The notes: a model not told the origin generated them from the letters alone. Numbered from the stretch's first letter, positions 32,075 to 39,472 are shown. The stretch: 41,238 nt of DNA from an uncultured Bacteroidia bacterium (GCA_902788175.1 CADAJF010000020.1:1-41238), one strand, 5' to 3'. Numbers and translations: made by a program.

Positions 32075-32956
32075 TTATTTCCACACAATATAATTCTCAT
32101 TCTTGTACGTTCCCCTATGTACATCCGGGGCAAACAGCGTCTTTTCCCCCGCTTCATCAATGTACCAACCAAACGAAGAATGGCTTCCTACCAGGTATAT
32201 GGCGTTTTCGACGTCCAAATCCACTAGCGCCTGGGCAAAATCGTGCATGGACTCGTCTGTCTCGCTGACAGCCATGAATAACTGTCCGGCACGACTACAA
32301 AGGGCCTTGCGCATAGTCTTGTTCTTCTGGTCACTTTCCACAAGAGTTCCATTGTCCACTAACGGGAACTGGCGGAAAAAGTAGCCCTCTTTTTCTGTAG
32401 CCTCTTCGAAGAGTGGAGAGTTCTCAGAGACGCCGACGGTCACTTTGTCTTCAATAATTGCGCAAAATCCCTTCTTTGAGAGGCCCCATGCAAGGGGCTC
32501 ACCCTTAAGTACAAATGCCCCCAGGATCTTCCTGTTATCTTTACGGATATCGGCCGCCTGCGCTGCCAAAATAATGTTTTTATCCTTGCGATCAGGTACG
32601 CCCAGGGTAAGTTCCGGTTTGGCATTATGAGGGATATAGATGGAGAGCTGGACGTCATTGATAACAGTATCCAGCTTCTCCGTATAGTGTGCATCAGTAG
32701 CTGTGCCAAGCGGGGAAACAGGCTTATGGACCACTTGCTCGGGAGCATTCTCGAACAGTCCTCCATTCGGATTCTCTGGAACATCTTTCGGCCAATTCAC
32801 GATAGTCAGAATCCCTATTGTTATCACAAGGATGGCCGATACAATAGCCACGCCCATTTTCCTCCGGCTCTTTTCAGAAGCCGAAGCATCGGGTGCGGGA
32901 GCATGTCCGATTACTCGGAACTCGTCATCCCTAATATCTTTATTCTTTTCAGCCAT
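32075..32956 (-). CDS. Single-pass membrane protein with phosphodiester-glycosidase-like (DUF2233/NAGPA-like) domain
   Basis: A 293-aa protein: about 30 polar cytoplasmic residues, one membrane helix (VAIVSAILVITIGILTIVNW, about 35-54), then an outer domain. That domain has the order of elements seen in phosphodiester glycosidase/DUF2233 proteins: ILGAFVLKGEPLAWGLSKKG, FFRQFPLVDNGTL, NKTMRKALCSRAGQLFMAV and MHDFAQALVDLDVENAIYLV. The usual late NLDGGGS-type motif is replaced by YLVGSHSSFGWY, so catalysis is doubtful; it may be a sensor or binding domain. Its start overlaps the LytTR gene by 8 bases, and the double-nuclease gene follows after 3 bp. The family link is from pattern memory and is moderate. 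Confidence 0.6.
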   Translation of the reverse strand: MAEKNKDIRDDEFRVIGHAPAPDASASEKSRRKMGVAIVSAILVITIGILTIVNWPKDVPENPNGGLFENAPEQVVHKPVSPLGTATDAHYTEKLDTVINDVQLSIYIPHNAKPELTLGVPDRKDKNIILAAQAADIRKDNRKILGAFVLKGEPLAWGLSKKGFCAIIEDKVTVGVSENSPLFEEATEKEGYFFRQFPLVDNGTLVESDQKNKTMRKALCSRAGQLFMAVSETDESMHDFAQALVDLDVENAIYLVGSHSSFGWYIDEAGEKTLFAPDVHRGTYKNENYIVWK

Positions 32957-33389
32957 TATTCACAATTGCATCAATATAAGCCTTTAACTTGATGAGAACC
33001 TCTCTGGAGGCACTCAATTCATGGTAGCAACTGGCACAATCTGAAAGGACCAGTGTTTGCTTGGTCACATCTACCCAGTACACAAAGTCCAAGTTAATGA
33101 TAAGTCCCCGGCCCAAACGGATAAAATTGGAGCCATCGTCGCCCAATTGGTCTCCTATCATATCCTCAATTTGACCCAGTTGGAAGGAAACAATCCGTTT
33201 TCGGTTGTCCTGTGTCACCACCTCAGAATAGTTTCCATCGGCCGATATAAATACCAGCCGATGGGCAGGAATACGGATCAGTTCCGTCCCTTTCGATATG
33301 ACAATTACTCTATTCAATTTAGTTGATGTCAAAGTTAAGGAATTCTTTTGAGCCAAAAATCTTCGTCCCTGACGAATGTATGAAATCAC
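32949..33389 (-). CDS. Stand-alone LytTR-type DNA-binding protein
   Basis: A frame of 146 aa at most, with a LytTR domain filling most of it: VIVISKGTELIRIPAHRLVF, ISADGNYSEVVTQDNRKRIV, FQLGQIEDMIG, FIRLGRGLIINLDFVYWVD and a final helix. There is no receiver domain, so it is not a standard response regulator. The start is unclear: the longest frame begins with GTG at 33389, while a minus-strand TAnnTTTG match (TAACTTTG, 33337-33330) inside the frame would place translation later, near the TTG at about 33314. It is the first gene of the operon and overlaps the next by 8 bases, so it probably regulates the operon itself and perhaps the divergent pair at 33526. Confidence 0.8.
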   Translation of the reverse strand: MISYIRQGRRFLAQKNSLTLTSTKLNRVIVISKGTELIRIPAHRLVFISADGNYSEVVTQDNRKRIVSFQLGQIEDMIGDQLGDDGSNFIRLGRGLIINLDFVYWVDVTKQTLVLSDCASCYHELSASREVLIKLKAYIDAIVNNG

Positions 33390-33490
33390 AAAATACTGTA
33401 CGAATCAGAAAGCTCCAACTCATTCTGTACAGCACATTTTGACTCCATACATCCATAGGAAAAATGTTTTGTATTACCTTTTCTATTGAC

Positions 33491-33498
33491 AATCTTTG
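33491..33498 (+). promoter_or_regulatory. Possible -7 box AATCTTTG of the divergent exported pair
   Basis: Matches TAnnTTTG with one mismatch (A for the first T), 28 bp before the ATG at 33526. It lies in the 136-bp divergent gap shared with the LytTR operon. Confidence 0.35.
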
Positions 33499-33525
33499 TA
33501 GCGAATAATTATCGAAATCCTCTTT

Positions 33526-34548
33526 ATGAAACGCTTATTGTACCGATTTCTTTTCCTGTTTCTGATACCATTATCCATCATGGGCTGTACCGATAGGAGC
33601 ATTTCTCGAAATCCCTATAGGGCCTCATTTAATGGAGTGTACTATTGGAAAACCGTGTTTTCATTGGATTCCACGGAAGTGGCCTTTCTCAAACACAATA
33701 GTATTACCAGGATGTACGTCCGCTTCTTCGACGTGGTTCATGAAGGGGTGTCTGTACCCAATGCGACAATTCGTTTTGACAGCGATGCGCCGGAAGGTGT
33801 AGAGATAGTGCCGGTTGTTTTTATTACCATCCCTGCTATTAAAGAAATGACGAATGAGCAGGAGTTGGCAGGTAACATAATCACCCGCGTATTGAATATG
33901 GCCGATTTTCACGATTTGGGGTCTATCCGGGAGATACAATTCGATTGTGATTGGACTACTTCTACCAAAGAGGCTTACTACCGTTTATGCAAAGCGGCTC
34001 ATGAGATTCTATCGTCTCGTGGTATTCTTTTGAGTTCGACGATTCGGCTTCATCAGTTGTATCAGGAAGAGCCTCCCGTCGATTGCGGTGTATTGATGAT
34101 TTACAATACGGGCTCCATACAGTTGCCTAAAACAAATAATTCCATTTTGGACGAATCCGATGTAAAAGCATATTTAAGAAAAGGCCCTATCAAGTATAAA
34201 CTTCCGCTCGATATTGCCTATCCAGTGTATGGATGGGGGATCCTTTTCCGTGAAGGCGTGTACAAGGGGATACTCCATGAGACAGACTATACTGATTCTT
34301 TGCGTTACAGCAATGAAGGTAATGGTTATTATAAAGTATTGTATGCCCATGAAATAGAAGCTCATACTGTAATTCCCGGAGATATGATCAGACTGGAACT
34401 GCCTTCTGCCGAAACTATAAGACAGTCAAAAACGATAGTAAATGGTGCCTTCCCCTCAAAGCACCAAAACATCATACTCTATCACCTTGATTCTAAATCC
34501 ATTAACCACTACTCAGAAGATGAAATCGACGCATTCTATAGCCGTTAA
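33526..34548 (+). CDS. Exported lipoprotein of unknown function
   Basis: A 340-aa protein with a signal peptide MKRLLYRFLFLFLIPLSIMGC (lipobox IMGC, Cys21). The mature part begins FNGVYYWKTVFSLDSTEVAF and runs through alternating strand/helix segments (ITRMYVRFFDV, VEIVPVVFITIPAIK, IREIQFDCDWTTSTKEAYYR, GILLSSTIRLHQLYQ, LPLDIAYPVYGWGIL) that suggest a TIM-barrel like those of DUF3142-type glycosidase relatives. The FDCDW segment on a strand end would be a natural active-site position. This fold assignment is inference. The next gene starts within it (29-base overlap), so the two form a coupled pair. The pair is divergent from the LytTR operon. Base composition is AT-rich, unlike the core genes to the left. 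Confidence 0.65.
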   Translation: MKRLLYRFLFLFLIPLSIMGCTDRSISRNPYRASFNGVYYWKTVFSLDSTEVAFLKHNSITRMYVRFFDVVHEGVSVPNATIRFDSDAPEGVEIVPVVFITIPAIKEMTNEQELAGNIITRVLNMADFHDLGSIREIQFDCDWTTSTKEAYYRLCKAAHEILSSRGILLSSTIRLHQLYQEEPPVDCGVLMIYNTGSIQLPKTNNSILDESDVKAYLRKGPIKYKLPLDIAYPVYGWGILFREGVYKGILHETDYTDSLRYSNEGNGYYKVLYAHEIEAHTVIPGDMIRLELPSAETIRQSKTIVNGAFPSKHQNIILYHLDSKSINHYSEDEIDAFYSR

Positions 34549-36706
34549 AGCTGTTATTGGCCTACTATCCATCATCCCAGGGATTCAAGCTCATGCGTGT
34601 GGCGTATGGAGTTACTCACCACAGGAATACTTTATGTACCGCGCCAGTATGGACCACATGCACCATCACTATACCCTCATCGACCAAGATCTCAATGGGA
34701 AAAACTGCGACTTATGGATACGACAGACTGCCTCTTACATAGGCCGCGAGGATACCTATCAGGCAGTTTACAGAGTCCCACTGGCTCAAATTAGGCAAAT
34801 AGTCGATAATGAGAATACCGATGATGTATTCTACTTCGACGGGAAATGGAATGGTTTTCTTGAATGGCTGTCCAGAGATGCTGAGGCGGTGCAATGTCTG
34901 CTTCTTGCAAAAAAATGTGAACAGGCACGGGAACTTTACAATTCTCCTTGGTATTACCCCTGTAAAAATGATCCGGTTATCGCTACCCTGGAGGAGGTTA
35001 TTAAACAAGCGGTAAGCTATATGGGCAAGCGATTCATATCTCGCTATGCAATTCAGGCAATGAGGGCCTATCTTACTTTGCGCCGATACGACGAGGGGGT
35101 CAAATATTGGATGTCGATAGAAGACAAGATTGAAGATGATGTACTGCGCATCATGATTCTGCGCAATGTCGCCGGTTGTTACTATGGTATTGGAAAAGTC
35201 GATACCGCCAAACAGATTTATCTCAGCCTGGGGGATGTTTCCTCTTTTTATTACTGTCTCGGGCAAGATATAACGGGACTGGATGACATTTACCAGTTTT
35301 TTCCGGATGCGCCTTATTTGCGCGATGTAGTGAAGAATAAAATACTTGACTGGGAGAATGACACCTGGGGTAATAATCCAGATAAAGAGACTACTTATTT
35401 CCACGATTTATGTCTGCGTATAGCCCGGGAAGGGAAGGTCTCCGACCCGGATTTCTGGTACTATAGTGCAGCTTTTATAGAACACTTGCAAGGCGAGAAT
35501 ACAACAGCCAGACGAACTGTAGAGAAAGCGTTGAAAGCAAAAGGAACAGCTTTCATCAAAGATTCTGCCCGCATCCTGAAAATCTATTTGGATTCATTAG
35601 CACCCTGCGACAACAATTATGAACGGAGAATGCTAGCTCATGTCAAGTGGATAGAGGGAAAGATTATGAGTGATTTTGATAATGCGAAAAAGGAAATAAG
35701 CGAAAACCTTGAATACCACAAACACAATTTGAGCTATTATTACTGGAACGACATGCTGCGTAAGATTGTGCTTGGTGGAATATGCCCGAATCTGCTGAAG
35801 GCCGGCCGAGAGGTCGCGGCCTTGGAATTTGCAAATATGGCAGAATACATGATTATTTCCCGGGTAAACAAAGTATATTCTTGGAATCCAAGAGAAGAGA
35901 TGACGCTGGATGAGTACCGAGATTCTAAGCACTTCAATCATTTGGACTATTGTAACGCCTTTTTTGAGATGGCGGACACCCTCTCCGTAGACATCGTTAC
36001 CAAATATTATCAAATAACCACCCATCCAAAAGGAGACTACCATCGTTATCTGGCTGAGAGGAGTTATACTGATAAAGATTATCTTAGCGAACTTATTGGC
36101 ACAAAAATGCTCCGGGAAATGCGATATGATGAAGCTGAGCGCTGGCTAGGAGCTGTATCTACCAGTTACCAGAGACGGCTAAATACCGAACGTGATGGCT
36201 TCCTTCGATACGACCCTTTTTCGCAAGAAGACACATATTCCACTAGTCGGATTGACTACAAATACAGTTTTGCGCATGAAATGGCTTCTTTGAGACGCGG
36301 TATTGAGTCAACGTCTGAGCCTAACCGGAAGGCGACACTTCTCGCTCGCTATGCAACCGGAATGAAAAATTCAGTCGGAAATTGCTGGGCTCTGTCTTTC
36401 TACCATCTTAACAGCTCAGATGTAGAAGATGAGTGGAATGGATCGACATACTTCTCAAGAAAGCAGAGGGCAGTCTTCAACAAAGCGGAATCTCTGTTTC
36501 AAGAGGCCACTGGCATATGTAACGATCCGGAAATGGCCGCACGAATTCAGTTTTACCTTGGAAACAATCACATCGTCATGGAAAAGTATCCCGAAACGAA
36601 AATGGCCGACTTTATCCGTGGCCACTGCGACACCTACTCCGACTACCATTTCGAGAAGAAATCCCACTTCTGGGATTACTGTCACGCCATAGGCCAAGGA
36701 AGGTAA
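34520..36706 (+). CDS. Exported helical-repeat (TPR/SEL1-like) protein of unknown function
   Basis: A 728-aa protein starting MKSTHSIAVKAVIGLLSIIP with cleavage likely after GIQAHA; the mature N-terminus is CGVWSYSPQEYFMYR. The body is almost all alpha-helical with repeat-like pairs, such as AIQAMRAYLTLRRYDEGVKYW, ILRNVAGCYYGIGKVDTAKQ and MLREMRYDEAERWLG, which resemble TPR units. A hydrophilic end (KKSHFWDYCHAIGQGR) closes the frame. The ATG at 34520 is chosen because it opens the signal peptide; the frame is open further upstream inside the previous gene. A 29-base overlap couples it to the lipoprotein gene. I know of no assigned function; a periplasmic scaffold or glycan-related partner of the lipoprotein is a guess. 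Confidence 0.7.
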   Translation: MKSTHSIAVKAVIGLLSIIPGIQAHACGVWSYSPQEYFMYRASMDHMHHHYTLIDQDLNGKNCDLWIRQTASYIGREDTYQAVYRVPLAQIRQIVDNENTDDVFYFDGKWNGFLEWLSRDAEAVQCLLLAKKCEQARELYNSPWYYPCKNDPVIATLEEVIKQAVSYMGKRFISRYAIQAMRAYLTLRRYDEGVKYWMSIEDKIEDDVLRIMILRNVAGCYYGIGKVDTAKQIYLSLGDVSSFYYCLGQDITGLDDIYQFFPDAPYLRDVVKNKILDWENDTWGNNPDKETTYFHDLCLRIAREGKVSDPDFWYYSAAFIEHLQGENTTARRTVEKALKAKGTAFIKDSARILKIYLDSLAPCDNNYERRMLAHVKWIEGKIMSDFDNAKKEISENLEYHKHNLSYYYWNDMLRKIVLGGICPNLLKAGREVAALEFANMAEYMIISRVNKVYSWNPREEMTLDEYRDSKHFNHLDYCNAFFEMADTLSVDIVTKYYQITTHPKGDYHRYLAERSYTDKDYLSELIGTKMLREMRYDEAERWLGAVSTSYQRRLNTERDGFLRYDPFSQEDTYSTSRIDYKYSFAHEMASLRRGIESTSEPNRKATLLARYATGMKNSVGNCWALSFYHLNSSDVEDEWNGSTYFSRKQRAVFNKAESLFQEATGICNDPEMAARIQFYLGNNHIVMEKYPETKMADFIRGHCDTYSDYHFEKKSHFWDYCHAIGQGR

Positions 36707-36821
36707 CGCAGCGCCGTCCACTCTGCCCACATTGCAGGTCAGTCCGTTCTGGACCGTTTTGGCACAATAACTGTTGATAACGAGATTCAATCTTAACCAT
36801 CAAATACAATAACGCAGTCAA

Positions 36822-37286
36822 ATGATTAATTACCCTACTGACATTATTTTTCGGATCCTCAATCTGCGTTATCGCAGCCAGAAGAAGATTATCCGTAACA
36901 ATATTACACGTATGATTGAGGAACCGAATCAGCGTGGTTTTGATTCAAGGCAAGGCCCTAATCTCTATTCCCGGCCATGTGTGCCAGATTATCTGAACCT
37001 CCGCTATCCACCATATGACCAGTTGTTGGTCATTAAGCGACAACTGTCTATCCGGGAGTATCGCAAGTTGAAAAAAGAACGATATGCCGATAAAGGAGGC
37101 TGGAGGTTAAGCCCCTATGCCTATCTTCTCAACAATACTTGTCCTAAATGCGGACAGTCGTTATATGCAACGTATCAATGCTCTCCACCGGACACTTGGG
37201 TAAAGCGCTGCGGCCGGGCAGGAGTCCTGGTTTATTGCCCGAACTGCCCCGCAGATTTGATTTTTTTTCTTACGGTGATGAATTAA
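36822..37286 (+). CDS. Small zinc-ribbon protein, unknown function
   Basis: A 154-aa, strongly basic protein with no signal peptide. Its first 90 residues are Arg/Lys/Tyr-rich (FRILNLRYRSQKKIIRNN, YDQLLVIKRQLSIREYRKLK). The C-terminal 55 residues carry CPKCGQSLYATYQC, then a Cys at VKRCG and YCPNCPADL, giving two CxxC pairs about 35 residues apart that could hold one zinc ion. The ATG follows the helical-repeat gene by 115 bp, a gap holding no recognisable site. A DUF1810 gene follows with a few bases between. It may bind nucleic acid (inference from charge and zinc ribbon); I do not recognise it. Confidence 0.55.
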   Translation: MINYPTDIIFRILNLRYRSQKKIIRNNITRMIEEPNQRGFDSRQGPNLYSRPCVPDYLNLRYPPYDQLLVIKRQLSIREYRKLKKERYADKGGWRLSPYAYLLNNTCPKCGQSLYATYQCSPPDTWVKRCGRAGVLVYCPNCPADLIFFLTVMN

Positions 37287-37301
37287 TCTGTGTCAAGCCC
37301 A

Positions 37302-37763
37302 ATGAGTAATGATAGTCTTGAAAGATTCCTTGACGGGCAGCGATTCGGTTATGAGACTGCACTTGCCGAGATGAAACAAGGGCGCAAACGGAATCACTGG
37401 ATCTGGTATGTATTCCCTCAGGTCAAAGGCCTGGGACATAGCCCCAATGCCCAGTATTACGGCATCCGGGATTTGGAGGAGGCCAGAGCCTACCTCCTAC
37501 ATCCTGTGCTGGGGCCGAGGATAAAGGAAATCACGGCCGAAGTACTAAAGCATTCCGACTGTGATATCGAAACCATTATGGGAAGCCGGATAGACGCCGT
37601 GAAATTCAGGTCATCCATGACACTATTCGACATGGCATCTCCAGACGACATATTCGCGAAAGCGCTTGATCTGTTTTTCGAGGGAAAGGCCGACGAGAAA
37701 ACGCTGGCGATATTTATGTCCTGCTCCATGCCTTGCCGCCTTGACAAAGGGAAAGCCCTGTAA
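37302..37763 (+). CDS. DUF1810-family protein with a repeat-encoded C-terminus
   Basis: A 153-aa protein. SLERFLDGQRFGYETALAEM, KRNHWIWYVFPQVKGLGHSP and AQYYGIRDLEEARAYLLHPV are hallmarks of DUF1810, and CDIETIMGSRIDAVKFRSSM with the FFEGKADEKTLAIF segment is its usual end. The final residues SMPCRLDKGKAL are encoded by the 55-bp dispersed repeat that starts at 37726, so the native C-terminus has been replaced. DUF1810 proteins are small enzymes or binding proteins of uncertain function; relatives fall in the macrodomain-associated NADAR/calpastatin-like group. An upstream GTG at 37290 is possible, but the ATG at 37302 is more usual. Confidence 0.85.
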   Translation: MSNDSLERFLDGQRFGYETALAEMKQGRKRNHWIWYVFPQVKGLGHSPNAQYYGIRDLEEARAYLLHPVLGPRIKEITAEVLKHSDCDIETIMGSRIDAVKFRSSMTLFDMASPDDIFAKALDLFFEGKADEKTLAIFMSCSMPCRLDKGKAL

Positions 37764-37780
37764 GGCCGATTTTGGGACCC
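37726..37780 (+). repeat. 55-bp dispersed repeat, copy 2
   Basis: It matches 26481-26535 at all but three positions and has the same orientation. It overlaps the last 13 codons of the DUF1810 gene and its stop. The inner segment GCCGCCTTGACA also occurs inverted at 37871-37860, in the hairpin that closes this intergenic block. Confidence 0.85.
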
Positions 37781-37816
37781 AGACGGCAAGGTTTTTCTCT
37801 CTTTCCCGCCATTTGC

Positions 37817-37872
37817 GTGCCGCCTTGGACCACAGAAGCCCGCAAAATGCGGATTTTCTGTCAAGGCGGCAC
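37817..37872. repeat. Long imperfect hairpin between convergent genes
   Basis: A perfect 11-bp inverted repeat, GTGCCGCCTTG (37817-37827) and CAAGGCGGCAC (37862-37872), encloses further pairing: CAGAA with TTCTG and CCGC with GCGG around an AAAAT loop. It lies between the stops of DUF1810 (+) and the kinase-like gene (-). It could act as a bidirectional terminator or be the body of a REP/MITE-like element, since its arm repeats the core of the 55-bp repeat. Confidence 0.75.
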
Positions 37873-37903
37873 AAGCCTCCCCTATCCGGTTCTTCCGAAA
37901 GGA

Positions 37904-38548
37904 TTATCGGCCTATAAAGGAGAGAATCTTTTCTACGGCCTCTTCCTCTGACAGATAGTCCATGTCCAGGATAAGGTCATAGTTGCGCATGTCGTAGCGG
38001 CTTAGATTGGTATAGCGCTTGACATAGTTGTCCCGGCCTTTGTCTATGCTTTCTATCAGATCGACGGCTTGCTCGCGAGTAAAATTCTGCTTGGCCATGA
38101 TGCGCCCGATTCGGTGTTCCTTGGAGGCCGTGATAAAGACATCCACCTTGTTGGGGCGGTCTTTGAGCACAAAGAAGGCAGAGCGGCCGATCATGACGCA
38201 GGAGCCTTCATCGGCGATGGCATTGAGGATTTCTTTCTCTGCGTCAAAGATGTCCTGGACAGTTACCGACTCCTGGAATTCACGGGAGTAGGTATATCCT
38301 CCCACCTTTATGGTGGCTCTGGGGGCGGGGGCGACCTGCTCGAACATATCCGAGAACCAGTTCTTCTTGGTGCTCTTCAGATGCTCGATGCCCTCGCTGG
38401 TCAGGTTGAATCTTTCTTTCAGCGCCTGCATAAGCTGCTTGTCGCTATAATGAACATTGAGTTTTTCCGCCAGTTTCCGGCCCACGGAACCGCCACCGGA
38501 ACCGACTTCACGACTGATAGTAATAACAAAGGGATCGTTGAGTTTCAT
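37904..38548 (-). CDS. Cytidylate kinase-like family protein
   Basis: A 214-aa P-loop protein of the cytidylate-kinase-like group common in Bacteroidetes. FVITISREVGSGGGSVGRKL is a modified P-loop (GSGGGSVG replaces GxxGxGKS/T, lacking the Lys at its normal place), as usual for this subgroup. SDKQLMQALKERFNLTSEGI, SCVMIGRSAFFVLKDRPNKV, DVFITASKEHRIGRIMAKQN and DKGRDNYVKRYTNLSRYDMR are the remaining family motifs. The ATG at 38548 begins the conserved strand, so the upstream in-frame ATG at 38581 is not used. A nucleoside kinase role is possible, but the altered P-loop leaves it open. Confidence 0.85.
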   Translation of the reverse strand: MKLNDPFVITISREVGSGGGSVGRKLAEKLNVHYSDKQLMQALKERFNLTSEGIEHLKSTKKNWFSDMFEQVAPAPRATIKVGGYTYSREFQESVTVQDIFDAEKEILNAIADEGSCVMIGRSAFFVLKDRPNKVDVFITASKEHRIGRIMAKQNFTREQAVDLIESIDKGRDNYVKRYTNLSRYDMRNYDLILDMDYLSEEEAVEKILSFIGR

Positions 38549-38744
38549 AATGCTCCATTTTTCGGTAGATTTATAAAACAATCACCAAACAAGCATGAAA
38601 CACTTGAGAAATAATGACTTGCTTCATCTCCTTCGCTATTGTCCGTATCTACTTCGCGCGCCGCATATTGGACGCTGGTTCCATAATCGGTTACGCCATG
38701 GATATAAATTGTGAAGCCTCCGCAAAAAATCGTACCTTTACATT

Positions 38745-39080
38745 ATGATAGGAAAATACCCTGTAATCAACCTCTGTGAGAGCACGCGTTTCAAAGAGCG
38801 GTTTTTAGAGGCGCAGAAACGCCTCTCCATCGAAGGCGACATTTTCATCCGCGCCGGCCTCCTCGGTCATTCCGGAGACAATGAAGCATGGACAGAAGGC
38901 ACCAAGAAAATGCTTGACTCTGGTCACATCTGCTATTTGAACCCGGATACAAATGGAACAGTCTTTATCCCCGCTTCAACGTGGTTATTGACAAGTCCCC
39001 CCCTATCGGCAGGAATGGTTTGCCTGCAAGCAAAAGTGCCTGGAAACATACGCACGGGAGGAGATTTGAGTATCACATAA
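38745..39080 (+). pseudogene. Chimeric, probably frameshifted gene of DUF4406/nucleotide-sugar-like type
   Basis: A 111-aa frame made of pieces. Residues 1-55 (VINLCESTRFKERFLEAQKR, DIFIRAGLLGHSGDNEAW) match the start of small Bacteroidetes proteins related to nucleoside deoxyribosyltransferase folds, which normally continue to about 130 aa with a MHKRKIDMADEI-type motif. From residue 56 the sequence is of another kind (SGHICYLNPDTN). At a run of seven C (about 38996-39002) the adjoining frames also look coding (RFNVVIDKSPP; RQEWFACKQKCLETYAREEI), pointing to frameshifts. A near-match to the -7 box (TACCTTTA, 38733-38740) sits just upstream. Probably the decayed fusion of two small genes. Confidence 0.5.
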
Positions 39081-39092
39081 AAGCGCATCATC

Positions 39093-39419
39093 ATGTCTGT
39101 GTCTGAGAAACAACTTGCCTGGATCAGGAAGATGGAAGATGACTTCAACCTCGCTGCTGAAGTTGTCAAGTCGCTGGATGAGAGTCTTTCGGAATACGAA
39201 GCCATCCAACGCAGGATTAGACGTTTGACGGAATACCAGGAATCTGGCCAATGGCTCAAGGATTTTGAGGCCGATGAGCGGGGTGAACTGCCATCATTTC
39301 TGGAGCTGCGGCGTGCTGTCTTATCCGAAGACGGCTTGGACAGCCTTCTTCGGGAAGTCGCTGATATTCATTCCCGGATGCAAGCCTTGGTTGAAGATCC
39401 CGCTCTTCGCTCGAAATAA
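39093..39419 (+). CDS. DUF4298 protein
   Basis: A 108-aa cytoplasmic protein, almost all helix. RIRRLTEYQESGQWLKDFEA, DERGELPSFLELRRAVLSED and GLDSLLREV match the DUF4298 pattern (YY.S..W..DFE.DE.G.LP..L..GVLSEDG...LL). The N-terminal half (LAWIRKMEDDFNLAAEVVKS) would be a coiled coil. The length is normal for the family and the frame is intact, unlike its decayed neighbours. Function is unknown; family members are common in Firmicutes and Bacteroidetes accessory DNA. Confidence 0.85.
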   Translation: MSVSEKQLAWIRKMEDDFNLAAEVVKSLDESLSEYEAIQRRIRRLTEYQESGQWLKDFEADERGELPSFLELRRAVLSEDGLDSLLREVADIHSRMQALVEDPALRSK

Positions 39420-39472
39420 AATTCGGCTGCCTATTGCACATCAGTTCATGTCAGCTTCGAGACCAGGACGAG

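Noticed and set aside
32949-33389. LytTR two-component or quorum-sensing system
   Set aside because: No receiver domain, histidine kinase or peptide signal gene is present nearby.
36707-36821. tRNA gene or attachment site after the helical-repeat gene
   Set aside because: No cloverleaf can be drawn, and no matching direct repeat is seen elsewhere in the window.
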